Assembly (NCBI GenBank): GCA_030431485.1
Contig: JAUIIR010000013.1
Location: 1 to 64,000 of the forward strand
Source of the DNA: Alphaproteobacteria bacterium
GTDB lineage: Bacteria; Pseudomonadota; Alphaproteobacteria; Rhodobacterales; Rhodobacteraceae
Reading direction: 5' to 3'
DNA length: 64,000 bases
Shown here: piece by piece, positions 53,554 to 62,309 of the stretch
Layout of the letters: each line of letters begins with the position of its first letter
How positions within the stretch are numbered: position 1 is the first letter of the stretch
Made by a program: the position numbers and the translations under genes
Notes under the pieces: generated by a model
What the model was told of the DNA's origin: nothing
What the model saw: the letters and a program-made list of their open reading frames with translations, nothing else
Databases searched by the model: none

Positions 53554-54621
53554 TTACTTCGCCAGAGGCGGTTCTGTTTCCAGATCTGGCCAGACACCAG
53601 GGCTGGTCGGCAATCCGTCATCATACTGGCTCAGATAATCGAGCATCACTGGACGGTTTGCGATAAAGCCTTTGTAGGTCGCCAGTTCCTCGGGCAGGTC
53701 GCGGACGACACGATGCAGTCGCCGGCCCCATTTCGGCACTGTCACGATGTCCTGAAACGCGATCAAGTAACACCGGATCGGAAAGAGAAGTGCATTCGAG
53801 CGAGGCAGCCTGAAGAAGGTTTGCAATTCGACACGCAAATGCTGTTTCGCACCGATGTTCTCAGGCGTGAGTGTGGTCTTCTGGATACCCCACTTATGAT
53901 AGTTCTCGGGCGACGTATCCAGCAACGGGTTCACCGTCATGGTCCAATTCAGGCGCCGCGCAGGAGCACCTTGCTGCACATTCAGCAGGAATTTCAGCGC
54001 GCGCTTGAAGATGCCCATCTCATGCGCCAGCGGCACCGGCGCATGCCACTCAAAGAAATTCATGCCGATATCGAAATCGAGGCTCCAGTCCGCCTGAGTG
54101 GTAACCATGCCTGCGTCCATCCACAACATCTCATCGCGCTGGTCGAGCACTGCGAAATCGCCCTGTGTCTGACGCGTGATGTATTCAAGCGGCCCGCACG
54201 GCAGCGTCGTTTCATCCAGAAAGGTAAAGGTGTGGTCGATCTTCATCGGCTTATTCACCCAGCGCCAGCGATTGCCGTCACGGTGAAGTTCGAAAAGCTC
54301 CGGGTAGTCCTCGGATTTGGACACCATGATCAGTTCCAAAGTGTCCCACCCGGCCAGTGTCATATGCGGCAGCGACTGGCAGCGAAGCGGGTCCTCGGCC
54401 AGAACGATGGCTCGGTCCTGCATCTCCGAAAGGTAGTGCTCATCAACGTCAAAGCGCTTTTCGTAGACCGATCCCTCGGGGCCGCCCCGGTGCTGCTCCA
54501 TGTTGACCGAGTACATGTAGCTGTCTTCATGGAACGGGAACGGAAACCGCTTGATCGCCCAGTCCGAGTTACGGAAGGAATAATCGTCACGGAAGGTTTC
54601 GTTATTGAACTGAATGGTCAT
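53554..54621 (-). CDS. dmmC: Dimethylamine monooxygenase, DUF3445 heme subunit DmmC
   Basis: A 355-residue protein of the DUF3445 family (heme-dependent oxidative N-demethylase-like), with LAGWDTLELIMVSKSEDYPELFELH, MVTTQADWSLDFDIGM and FRLPRSNALLFPIRCYLIAFQDI as recognisable parts. It would bind heme and hydroxylate dimethylamine to monomethylamine plus formaldehyde using O2 and electrons from DmmB. GGAGCCGCGAC precedes the start. The order dmmD-dmmA-dmmB-dmmC on this strand agrees with the described dmmDABC operon. Confidence 0.87.
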   Translation of the reverse strand: MTIQFNNETFRDDYSFRNSDWAIKRFPFPFHEDSYMYSVNMEQHRGGPEGSVYEKRFDVDEHYLSEMQDRAIVLAEDPLRCQSLPHMTLAGWDTLELIMVSKSEDYPELFELHRDGNRWRWVNKPMKIDHTFTFLDETTLPCGPLEYITRQTQGDFAVLDQRDEMLWMDAGMVTTQADWSLDFDIGMNFFEWHAPVPLAHEMGIFKRALKFLLNVQQGAPARRLNWTMTVNPLLDTSPENYHKWGIQKTTLTPENIGAKQHLRVELQTFFRLPRSNALLFPIRCYLIAFQDIVTVPKWGRRLHRVVRDLPEELATYKGFIANRPVMLDYLSQYDDGLPTSPGVWPDLETEPPLAK

Positions 54622-54632
54622 GTCGCGGCTCC

Positions 54633-55619
54633 TTACCGATCCAGAACCAGCGTCTTGCCAACAAAGCGGCTGACGCAGGGCATGATTTTCTTGCCAGATG
54701 CGTGATCTTCATCATCCAGCCAGTGATCGCGGTGAACGAAGTCCCCTTCTGCTTCGACCACATCCGTTTCGCACTGGCCACAAGCCCCGCCACGGCACAG
54801 GAACGGCGCGTCGACGCCGCAGCGTTCCATCGCCTCAAGCAGGCTTTCATGTTCGCCAACCTGGATGGTGATATCAGACTGACACAACCGCACTTCAAAC
54901 GGTTTGCCGGGCTGGGGCGCGAGGAATTCTTCCGAATGTACGTTCTCGGACGGCCAGCCGTGTGCGGCGGCTGTGGCGTGGACCCAATCGATCATGCCGG
55001 TCGGACCGCAGACATAGACATGTGTTCCCAGGGGTTGCCCATCCAGCAGGTCTTCAAGCGGAATGACCTGATTTTGGTCATCGTAGTAGACATGAACTTT
55101 GTTCGGATAAGCATTGGTCAACTCATCGGCATAGGTGCCAAGTGCCGGGGTCCGGCAGGCGTAGTGCAGTTCCCAATTGCCATTCGACTGTTCCAACTGG
55201 GCAATCATTGCCTTGAAGGGCGTGATGCCAATGCCCCCGGCAAAGAAAACGTGCTTCTTTGCCCGCAGGTCCAATGAAAACAGGTTCACCGGATAGGTCA
55301 GTGTCATGGCGTCGCCGACCTTGACCTTTTGGTGCATAAAAAGCGATCCGCCCCTTCCCTGATCATCACGGCGAACAGAGATGGCATAGATCGACCGATC
55401 CGCAGGATCAGACATCAGAGAATACGGGTTCAGGCGGGTGCGATCACCATCCTGCATTTCAACGACAGTGTGCGCACCTGCCGAGAACGGCGGGAACTCT
55501 GCACCGTCTGTGCGTTTGAACTCAAACCGGGTGACCAAATCGTTCAGTGGCACGACCGCAGACACAGTTACAGCGATCTTCTCGGCACCGGCCTTGGCTT
55601 TCTGAGGGGCAGCGCTCAT
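54633..55619 (-). CDS. dmmB: Dimethylamine monooxygenase reductase subunit DmmB
   Basis: A 328-residue phthalate-dioxygenase-reductase-like protein: flavin-binding domain with RLNPYSLMSD (62-71), NAD(P) domain with FFAGGIGITPFKAM (125-138) and a C-terminal plant-type 2Fe-2S domain with Cys275, Cys280, Cys283 and Cys315. It passes electrons from NAD(P)H to the oxygenase subunit. The start MSAAPQK at 55619 overlaps the dmmA stop (ATGA); the longer frame through dmmA is a shadow. The same family also has vanillate demethylase reductases, but the neighbours fix the role. Confidence 0.88.
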   Translation of the reverse strand: MSAAPQKAKAGAEKIAVTVSAVVPLNDLVTRFEFKRTDGAEFPPFSAGAHTVVEMQDGDRTRLNPYSLMSDPADRSIYAISVRRDDQGRGGSLFMHQKVKVGDAMTLTYPVNLFSLDLRAKKHVFFAGGIGITPFKAMIAQLEQSNGNWELHYACRTPALGTYADELTNAYPNKVHVYYDDQNQVIPLEDLLDGQPLGTHVYVCGPTGMIDWVHATAAAHGWPSENVHSEEFLAPQPGKPFEVRLCQSDITIQVGEHESLLEAMERCGVDAPFLCRGGACGQCETDVVEAEGDFVHRDHWLDDEDHASGKKIMPCVSRFVGKTLVLDR

Positions 55620-56218
55620 TTGTACAACTCCACGGGTTCGGGAACGTTGCCCGGATCTTCGGCGTCGATGCAAACACCCTGAAAGGCCGCAAGACGGCGC
55701 GAGTAATGATCGCGTACGAACAGGTTCAGCCCGCAATGCGAACAAACAAAGGGATCCGTCACGACATCCTCTGTGATCCCCTTGCAATGCACACATTGCA
55801 TGCGCCGTGCGACAGACCCGCGATGCTCGGTCTGAATCGCAGAGGCAGGAATGCCCGCCGAGACGGCCTCATTCATCGCCTGCCCCATCAACCCTTCCGT
55901 GCCTGCCAAATAGACCTGCAGCCCCATATGCGCATCGCCAAGCACCTTTTGGATCCGCTGAACCGAAGCGTCATAGCTCGGCCCCTCGTAAAACTGCGCA
56001 GGCTTCAACGCGCGCAGTTTTTCAGAGAAATCAGTTCCTTTGGGGATATAGATAATATGCGTCTTGGCCATCAAAGCCGCGTCCTGCGAGGCAAGCTCAA
56101 GAATCGCCTCGGCGCCTTCAGCATCTGCGATCATCAGATGAGCCTTGCCGGGTCGCGGCTCAAGAGTGCCATATACCGGGCGACTGGCAATACTTTCGGG
56201 AAACTGGAATTTCGACAT
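55616..56218 (-). CDS. dmmA: Dimethylamine monooxygenase subunit DmmA
   Basis: A 200-residue protein with a Rossmann-like reductase-type N-terminal part (HIIYIPKGTDFSEKLRAL, GLQVYLAGTEGLMGQAM) and a C-terminal four-cysteine metal site: Cys142, Cys145, Cys159 and Cys162, followed by the HYSRRLAAFQGV motif. This is the layout of DmmA, whose exact part in electron transfer is not clear to me. The start MSKFQFPES at 56218 has GGAG upstream and is preferred to a frame 60 bases longer. A hairpin separates it from dmmD. Confidence 0.85.
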   Translation of the reverse strand: MSKFQFPESIASRPVYGTLEPRPGKAHLMIADAEGAEAILELASQDAALMAKTHIIYIPKGTDFSEKLRALKPAQFYEGPSYDASVQRIQKVLGDAHMGLQVYLAGTEGLMGQAMNEAVSAGIPASAIQTEHRGSVARRMQCVHCKGITEDVVTDPFVCSHCGLNLFVRDHYSRRLAAFQGVCIDAEDPGNVPEPVELYK

Positions 56219-56267
56219 CGAGTCGTCTGCTCCATTCTGTTCGGCTGTGGAAGAATAGGAAAGGAAA

Positions 56268-56291
56268 AGGGCACCCAATGAAAGGCGCCCT
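56268..56291 (-). terminator. Intercistronic hairpin between dmmD and dmmA
   Basis: On the minus strand AGGGCGCC pairs with GGTGCCCT (one G-T pair) around an eight-base loop, followed by TTTTCCTTTCC. It could partly stop transcription after dmmD and so set the ratio of DmmD to the oxygenase subunits. Confidence 0.55.
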
Positions 56292-56301
56292 GCCCGGCCA
56301 A

Positions 56302-57447
56302 TCAGCCTTTTGCGGTTCGGATCGACTTGTCCTTGTCGTAGAAGGGCATTTCTTCAGCAGTACAGGCGATTTCCGTACCATCCTGATTCCGCACTGTCAG
56401 CTTGGTGCCCGACACAGCGCAGTCGACCGGCATCCGTGCAATACCAACGTTGTGGTCGTTCAGGTTCGAGTTCATGCCATAGGTTACGACGCCAACAACT
56501 TCGCCATCCTTGAGCAGTTCTGCCCCCATGTCCGCCGGAGTCTTGCCTTCAAGCAGAACACCGTAGATTTTGAAACGCTCCTTGCCCTTGAGCGCATAGT
56601 GGTTTTCCGCGCCACGGAAACCAATCTTGCCGGGTGATACGGTGAAATCCAGCCCCAGTTCCCAAAGAGTGTCCCCGCAAGGCTCGTCCGCGAAAGGAAA
56701 GGTTTCCGAGTTGTCGCCGGGATAGAAGAGCAAGTAGCTTTCAGTGCGCAGAAGATCGAGCGTCGAGAACTGCACAGGTGCAATGCCCATGTCTTTGCCA
56801 TCTTCGAGGATCTTGTCCCACAGCGCGATGGCGTGGCGAGCCTCACAGAAAATCTCATAGCCGCGCTCACCAGTGTAGCCTGTGCGCGAAATCATGACCG
56901 GCATGTCGAACAATTTGGTCTGCATGATGCCAAAATACGCGAGGTCGCGGATGCCTGGAACGTGCTTTGCAAGGAAGTCCACTGCAACAGGTCCCTGCAG
57001 TGACATGTCATGCAAGTCGTCGTCAAAGATCATTGCAACGCTTTTGCCAAAAGCCGCCATAGCCAGCGACTCATGCCCAGTTCCTGTGCCGTGCACGACC
57101 ATCCAGTGATTCACCGAGAGACGGTAGATCACGCAGTCGTCAATGAACTTTCCCTCATCGTTCAGCATGCAGGCGTAGACGGCCCGTCCCGGCATGATCT
57201 TGTCAACATTGCGAGTGGTGGCGCGGTCAATTACGGCGGCAGCATGAGGGCCGACGAGGTGAACCTTCTTCAGGCCGGACACGTCCATGAGGCCAGCTTT
57301 TGTCCGCACAGCAAGATAGTCGGCCTCGGCGCGTTCGTCGGAATGGTCATAGAACCAAGCGGTCCCCATGCCGTTCCAGTCTTCGAGCTCGCCCCCGATG
57401 TCTGCGTGGCGCGGCGCAAGTGCCGACGTTCTGTAGATGATGGCCAT
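56302..57447 (-). CDS. dmmD: DmmD, GcvT-like aminomethyltransferase of the dmm operon
   Basis: A 381-residue GcvT-fold protein (ADYLAVRTKAGLMDVSGLKK, MISRTGYTGERGYEIFCEARHA, LDLLRTESYLLFYPGDNS). GcvT proteins bind tetrahydrofolate and capture a one-carbon unit; here the natural cargo would be formaldehyde released by DmmABC. The start MAIIYRTS at 57447 has GGGAGG seven bases upstream. It is the first gene of dmmDABC and divergent from amt. Its biochemical role is inferred from the fold and operon. Confidence 0.85.
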   Translation of the reverse strand: MAIIYRTSALAPRHADIGGELEDWNGMGTAWFYDHSDERAEADYLAVRTKAGLMDVSGLKKVHLVGPHAAAVIDRATTRNVDKIMPGRAVYACMLNDEGKFIDDCVIYRLSVNHWMVVHGTGTGHESLAMAAFGKSVAMIFDDDLHDMSLQGPVAVDFLAKHVPGIRDLAYFGIMQTKLFDMPVMISRTGYTGERGYEIFCEARHAIALWDKILEDGKDMGIAPVQFSTLDLLRTESYLLFYPGDNSETFPFADEPCGDTLWELGLDFTVSPGKIGFRGAENHYALKGKERFKIYGVLLEGKTPADMGAELLKDGEVVGVVTYGMNSNLNDHNVGIARMPVDCAVSGTKLTVRNQDGTEIACTAEEMPFYDKDKSIRTAKG

Positions 57448-57525
57448 GAAAGCCTCCCGTTGCGATGTATTTTGCCAATATTCAGACCCGAGTCGCGCCA
57501 AAAATCAATACTTTCGTGCAGAATA

Positions 57526-57663
57526 TTTTCCTCATGGGAAAACAAAGACTCAGTTTTGCGTATGTTTTCAGCAAAGACACACACCGATGCCTGATTAATG
57601 TAACTATTGACAGCCGGACAGATTTGCGCACCTCTTAAGAAAAAAATTTCACCTCAGATGAAA
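57526..57663. promoter_or_regulatory. Divergent dmmD/amt control region with two related palindromes
   Basis: Two inverted repeats of similar sequence stand in the 236-base region between dmmD and amt: TTTTCCTCATGGGAAAA at 57526-57542 and TTTCACCTCAGATGAAA at 57647-57663. Both have the form TTTC, CTCA in the centre, GAAA, and they are 121 bases apart, one near each gene. They may bind the same regulator. A TTGACA at 57607 has no good -10 partner. Confidence 0.45.
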
Positions 57664-57683
57664 AACGCGCAAGGGAGGATGCG

Positions 57684-59057
57684 ATGGACGGTAATCTGAA
57701 CGCACTGACAACGGTGTTTACCGAGTTCTACTACTGGGTAACCGTCGTTTTCATGTTCTTAATCCATGTGGGCTTTTGCATGTACGAGGTCGGCGCCAGC
57801 CGCCGACGCAATCACATGCACACGCTCATGAAAAACGTGATGGTGATCCCACTGGTCACTGTGACGTTCTTTTTCTTCGGCTGGTGGATCTACTGGGCAT
57901 TCCCAATGTTCCCATTCTTTGGCGGGCTGAACCACGAAATGGGCAACGCCAACCTACCTTGGTCGCAGACGATGGGCACAAACCTGTCTGATCGCATCAC
58001 GGGTGTCTTTTGGGCCGCATTCCTGCTGTTTTCCTGGACTGCAGCTTCGATTGTGTCTGGTTCGGTGATCGAACGAATTCGGTCCTCAGCACTATGGGTA
58101 CATGCGGTTCTGATCGGCTCCGTCTGGTGGATCATCGACGCGGCTTGGGGCTGGCACTACGGCGGCTGGATGGTTCAATATCTCGGCTATCACGATGCCT
58201 ACGCCTCGGGCGTGATCCACGCGATTGCTGGCGGCTACGCACTGGGCGTGATCATGGTTCTGGGACCGCGGATTGGCAAATTCGCCTCTGACGGTACGCC
58301 TCGAGACATTCCTCCACACAACCCCTGGATGCTCACGATCGGGATCTTCCTGATCTACACCGGTTTCTGGGGGTTCTACGCAGCATGTAACGTACCAGCC
58401 ATCTCGCCCGAGGTCATCGACGGCCAGATCACCGGCACAACATGGACTGCGACAAACATTTACCTCGCGCCCACATCGCTGTCTGCAATCACGTTCAACT
58501 TCCTGATGTCGCTGTCGGGTGGATTGATGGCCGCCTACGTCGTCTCCAAAGGAGACGCGTTCTGGACGTTCTCGGGTGGTCTGGCCGGTGTCATCACCGC
58601 ATCGGCCGGCAATGACCTCTATCATCCCATTCAGGCAATGCTGATTGGTGCGACCGGCGTTGTTGTGGTGTATAAGCTTCACTACTGGGTTGAACGTCGT
58701 TTCAAGCTCGATGACGCCGTCGGCGCTGTCGCGGTCCATGGCTACTCTGGCGTTCTGGGCCTGATTATCGCGGGCTTCGTTCTGTGGGGTGCACCGTCTT
58801 CGCCGTATGAGGGCTATGCCACAATCAACCCTGTTGGTCAGACCATCGGCGCGGTCATCATGTTCTTTGTCCTTGGCTGGCTGCCAGGCTGGGCCGTGGC
58901 CAAAATGCAGGCAGCTGCAGGCGTACTGCGCATCCCTGAAGAAGTCGAGCTGCAAGGCCTCGATTACGCAGAACACCATGCCTACGAGGACGCCAAGACC
59001 GACATCATCGAAGCCGACAAGGCCCATTTGGCCGCGCGCGTAACTCCAGCCGAATAA
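57684..59057 (+). CDS. amt: Ammonium transporter (Amt/MEP family), divergent
   Basis: A 457-residue Amt-type channel with about 11 membrane helices. The conserved Asp171 and pore histidines His179 and His352 (GVIHAIAGG, VAVHGYSG) and the C-terminal GLDYAEHHAYE tail are kept. However, the GFN-x-GS motif near the outer gate reads GFYAAC (residues 230-235), so the serine and asparagine of the ammonium-recruiting site are replaced. GGGAGG is five bases before the start. It is divergent from dmmDABC. It may take up ammonium or methylated ammonium ions; family membership is certain, substrate is not. Confidence 0.9.
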   Translation: MDGNLNALTTVFTEFYYWVTVVFMFLIHVGFCMYEVGASRRRNHMHTLMKNVMVIPLVTVTFFFFGWWIYWAFPMFPFFGGLNHEMGNANLPWSQTMGTNLSDRITGVFWAAFLLFSWTAASIVSGSVIERIRSSALWVHAVLIGSVWWIIDAAWGWHYGGWMVQYLGYHDAYASGVIHAIAGGYALGVIMVLGPRIGKFASDGTPRDIPPHNPWMLTIGIFLIYTGFWGFYAACNVPAISPEVIDGQITGTTWTATNIYLAPTSLSAITFNFLMSLSGGLMAAYVVSKGDAFWTFSGGLAGVITASAGNDLYHPIQAMLIGATGVVVVYKLHYWVERRFKLDDAVGAVAVHGYSGVLGLIIAGFVLWGAPSSPYEGYATINPVGQTIGAVIMFFVLGWLPGWAVAKMQAAAGVLRIPEEVELQGLDYAEHHAYEDAKTDIIEADKAHLAARVTPAE

Positions 59058-59068
59058 GGAGCACATAC

Positions 59069-59284
59069 ATGTCTACGAACGGATACGAAAACTGGGCCGT
59101 CGATCTGGCCAATGTGGGGCCGATTTATCCCTTCCAAGGCTGGGAAATCCCGATGACGATCGCCGGGGTGATTTTCTGGCTCGCTTGGCACCGCATACAG
59201 TTCGTGCGGGAAAGTGAGCACTTGGAGAAGGCACGAAAAATGGGGGACCCTGACATGATCGCCAAACATCTCGACAGGTACTAA
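59069..59284 (+). CDS. Small single-helix membrane protein co-transcribed with amt
   Basis: A 71-residue protein with one hydrophobic segment (about 27-41, IPMTIAGVIFWLAWHRI) and a charged C-terminal tail (EHLEKARKMGDPDMIAKHLDRY). It starts 12 bases after the amt stop behind AAGGAG, and a strong terminator follows, so amt and this gene form a two-gene operon. I do not know the family. A partner or regulator of the Amt channel is the natural guess; it is not a GlnK-type PII protein, which would be larger and soluble. Confidence 0.78.
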   Translation: MSTNGYENWAVDLANVGPIYPFQGWEIPMTIAGVIFWLAWHRIQFVRESEHLEKARKMGDPDMIAKHLDRY

Positions 59285-59307
59285 GTCAGGCAAAACCACT
59301 AACGATG

Positions 59308-59341
59308 TGCGTGGGCTCAGAGATGAGCCCACGCATTTTTC
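59308..59341 (+). terminator. Rho-independent terminator of the amt operon
   Basis: A perfect 12-base stem (TGCGTGGGCTCA with TGAGCCCACGCA), four-base loop and five T residues follow the 71-residue gene by 24 bases. The remaining 100 bases up to the globin gene show nothing. Confidence 0.93.
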
Positions 59342-59438
59342 AATTAATGCTGTTTGCTATCTACAAGTTTAAGCGCACTTGCGTCACTCGTTTCAGCGGA
59401 GGGCAAAGTGGCGCGAAATCAAGCAGCCGCGATTTTCT

Positions 59439-59867
59439 TTACGCATTCTCGTTTGCGGGACTGTCAGCCTCGCGTCGCCAGTCATGCACCTCGTTGACCA
59501 ACATATGCGCCGCGCGGCGCAAGGTTGCGCGCAGTTTATCCACTGCTGGACCGCGCATTTCACAATCAGCCAGCGCGGCGTCAAAGGTTTGCAGCCACAG
59601 GTCGGCGTCCTCAGTGCGGCTTGGGACATGTGCATGGATTTCACGCAAATTCATGTGACCGAACCGCTCGCGGTAATAGGCGCGCCCCCCCAGAAACCCG
59701 CTCATGAACTCGAACTGTGTCTGGCGCGTATGGTTCATCCCATGCCCACGAAAATGCAGTCGGTGCAAGGCGTGCACTGACGGGTCCGTTTCCATTCGGT
59801 CATAGAATGCCGTGATCAAGTCGTGCAGACGGTCCTCACCGCCGATCTCTGAGAGCGCTGTTTTCAT
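59439..59867 (-). CDS. Truncated hemoglobin, group II
   Basis: A 142-residue group II 2-on-2 globin: B10 Tyr22 (AFYDRM), the loop GFLGGRAYYRERFGHMNLREIHAHVP with the proximal heme ligand probably His78, and the group II Trp91 (DLWLQ). Such globins bind O2 or NO. It lies between the amt operon and tdm, 46 bases upstream of the tdm end, on the same strand as tdm but downstream of it, so it may be in its transcript. A role in O2 supply or NO defence for oxygenase chemistry is speculative. Confidence 0.9.
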   Translation of the reverse strand: MKTALSEIGGEDRLHDLITAFYDRMETDPSVHALHRLHFRGHGMNHTRQTQFEFMSGFLGGRAYYRERFGHMNLREIHAHVPSRTEDADLWLQTFDAALADCEMRGPAVDKLRATLRRAAHMLVNEVHDWRREADSPANENA

Positions 59868-59912
59868 ATCTCAAACGCTAGGCGAGGCCTCAAGGCCCCG
59901 CATTGATCTACA

Positions 59913-62282
59913 TCACGACCGCGGTTTGGTCTTCTGCGGATCATAATGCGCAAACGGCACAATCGTTGCCGGAAGACGTTTCTGATGGCCGTCGAGCTTG
60001 CCGATCTCTACCTCGGTGCCAACCGCATGATGCGCCACGTCCACCCGAGCCAAGGCAATGTTCTTGCCAAGGATCGGTGAACGCATGGACGACGTCACTT
60101 CGCCGATTTGTGCGCGGCCTATGTGAACGCAGTCGCCATGCCCGACATCGACATTGCTGTCGATATCCAGACCTACAAGTTTTCGCGCCGGTGTTTCCTT
60201 GCGGCGGATCAATGCCTCGCGACCAATGAAATCATCCGTCTTGGATTTCAGAGGCACGGTAAACCCGATCCCCGCTTCGAATGGATCCGTCTGATCGCTG
60301 AAATCGTACCCGGCGAAGATAAGCCCGGCCTCGATCCGCACCATATCGAGGGCTTCAAGTCCCATCGGTGTCAGCCCATGATCCTTGCCAGCCGCCCACA
60401 CGGCATCGAACACCTCGCCCGCATGTTTCGGATGGCAGAATATCTCGTACCCCAACTCGCCTGTGTAGCCAGTACGCGACACGACAATCGGCACACCGTC
60501 ATGATCGCCGATCCGTGCTGGTGCAAAACGGAACCATTCAAGCTGCTCGAATTTCGGCTGGTGCGGCGCGGTCCAGATGACCTTCTTCAACAGATCGCGG
60601 CTTTCCGGACCTTGTACGGCGATATTGTGCTGCATGTCGGTTGAAGAGCGGATGAGCACTTTCAGTCCAAGTTCCTCAGCCTTTTCGCGCAGCCATTCGC
60701 CTCCGTAGTCCGATCCGCCAATCCAGCGGAAATTGTCCTTGCCCAGACGGAACACGGTTCCATCGTCAATCATCCCGCCATGAGGATAGCACATCGCCGT
60801 GTAGACCACGCCGCCCACGGGAAGGGTTTTCATGTTCCGGGTGAACACGTACTGACACAGCGCCTCACTGTCCGGACCGGTGATCTCGAATTTGCGCAGC
60901 GCGGACAGATCCAGCACTACGGATTTCTCGCGGCAGGCGTGGTATTCTGCGATTGGACCGGCGGTCGAAATCGAACTGGCCAGCCAATACCCATTATATT
61001 CGATAAAATTCTCGGTGAACTTGGCAAAACGGTCGTGAAAGCCTGTTTGCTTGGTCATTTTCGGCTCCGCATCGGGTGTGGGCCGGTAGGCCACGGATCG
61101 TTGAAAGGTTTCCTTGCCGCTATAGGTGCGGACATGGATGTCGGTCGGGTTCCAGCCATTGGCGGCGGACGTGTCATCAGGACAGGCCGAGCTGACACAG
61201 ACCAGATCGGTCAGGGCGCGTAGCAGCACATAATCGCCGGGACGGGTCCAGGGTTCGTCGGCGTACATGACGCCGTGTTCATCGAGCCCCGTGTTGAAGA
61301 AGAAATTGATCGCCATCCAACCGGCCCGTGCCGTGACGCCGTGCGGCGACAAAGCACCGTTAAAGTTGTCAGAACAGTTGATGTGACCGGGATAGCCAAT
61401 GTCGTCGTAATATTTTGCAGCACAGGCAAGAGCGAAGGCATCGTGACGCCCAACGGTATCCTGCACTACCTCGACCAGCGGCAGCATGTCCTGATCATAG
61501 TATTTTGCATGCAAGCCCGGCATTGGGTAGCTGTGCCCCATGAGCGTGCGCGTGGTGGTCACGTCCAGCGCGTGTTCGACGCCTTTGTCCAGTTTGCGCG
61601 CGGAAAAGCACTGAAAGTCGGTGCATTGCCGTCCGTCAACGTCGATGATCTGGATATAGTCGCCCGCCTTTACGAAATAGGCCTCTGCAGTGGCCGAATG
61701 CACACAGATGTCGGCCACCGGGTCAGCAAGTGGGTCAGGCAATTCGAAACGTGCAGCACTCTTGAGAACGGCGCGCTTGATCCAGACGGTCAGTGGGGTC
61801 GCCGTGTCCTGCGCTTCGAAATCCATGATACCGCCGGGCGCAGCAATGATCGCAATGCCGTCGCGGGTCACCGTGAACCCCTGCTTCGTCCCCGCCGGGG
61901 TCACGCTTTCGAATAAGTGCACAGCGTGTGCCTGCGACAGGTCCAGCCCCCGGGCTTCAACACCCATCCTCAGGCTTCTGAGAGACTGATCCTGAGATGT
62001 CAGCAACCTCTGCAATCCAAGCGGCGCTCCTTGACCTACCGCGCCAATGATCCCCACATCAATCGTGCCTTGACTGTCAGCACAGACGATTTCACAGGGT
62101 TGACCGCCCTCGGTGTTCTCAATCTCCAATCGGTCGCCCTGCTCCAGACGGACAAGAATAGCCCCCGCCCCCTCGACGACATAACGCTCAGTGCCGGGCG
62201 GCAGTGCAAAGACGCGCGGTTGCAGAATGATGCTGGGTTTGGGTGGCCCCGGGACGACGTCGGGATACTTACTATCCAACAT
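59913..62282 (-). CDS. tdm: Trimethylamine-N-oxide demethylase Tdm
   Basis: A 789-residue two-domain enzyme. The N-terminal DUF1989-type domain (about 1-405) carries Cys287, Cys303 and Cys367, with the same spacing (16 and 64) as the zinc-binding cysteines I recall for Methylocella Tdm. The C-terminal GcvT-like tetrahydrofolate domain (about 412-780) has SRTGYTGELGYEIFCHPKHA and ALDMVRIEAGLIFAGYDF. Tdm splits TMAO to dimethylamine and formaldehyde and can pass the carbon to tetrahydrofolate. The start MLDSKYPDVV at 62282 has GGAGAAGG upstream; the 86-residue longer frame is not credible. Divergent from an EamA transporter. Confidence 0.92.
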   Translation of the reverse strand: MLDSKYPDVVPGPPKPSIILQPRVFALPPGTERYVVEGAGAILVRLEQGDRLEIENTEGGQPCEIVCADSQGTIDVGIIGAVGQGAPLGLQRLLTSQDQSLRSLRMGVEARGLDLSQAHAVHLFESVTPAGTKQGFTVTRDGIAIIAAPGGIMDFEAQDTATPLTVWIKRAVLKSAARFELPDPLADPVADICVHSATAEAYFVKAGDYIQIIDVDGRQCTDFQCFSARKLDKGVEHALDVTTTRTLMGHSYPMPGLHAKYYDQDMLPLVEVVQDTVGRHDAFALACAAKYYDDIGYPGHINCSDNFNGALSPHGVTARAGWMAINFFFNTGLDEHGVMYADEPWTRPGDYVLLRALTDLVCVSSACPDDTSAANGWNPTDIHVRTYSGKETFQRSVAYRPTPDAEPKMTKQTGFHDRFAKFTENFIEYNGYWLASSISTAGPIAEYHACREKSVVLDLSALRKFEITGPDSEALCQYVFTRNMKTLPVGGVVYTAMCYPHGGMIDDGTVFRLGKDNFRWIGGSDYGGEWLREKAEELGLKVLIRSSTDMQHNIAVQGPESRDLLKKVIWTAPHQPKFEQLEWFRFAPARIGDHDGVPIVVSRTGYTGELGYEIFCHPKHAGEVFDAVWAAGKDHGLTPMGLEALDMVRIEAGLIFAGYDFSDQTDPFEAGIGFTVPLKSKTDDFIGREALIRRKETPARKLVGLDIDSNVDVGHGDCVHIGRAQIGEVTSSMRSPILGKNIALARVDVAHHAVGTEVEIGKLDGHQKRLPATIVPFAHYDPQKTKPRS

Positions 62283-62309
62283 TGGCCTTCTCCATTGATT
62301 TGCATGCGC

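Noticed and set aside
53539-54705. Long plus-strand frame opposite dmmC
   Set aside because: Same reason; dmmC has a good ribosome site, family motifs and operon context.
57607-57640. Sigma-70 or sigma-54 promoter before amt
   Set aside because: TTGACA has no -10 at proper distance, and the GG/GC pair nearby is spaced by eight bases rather than ten.
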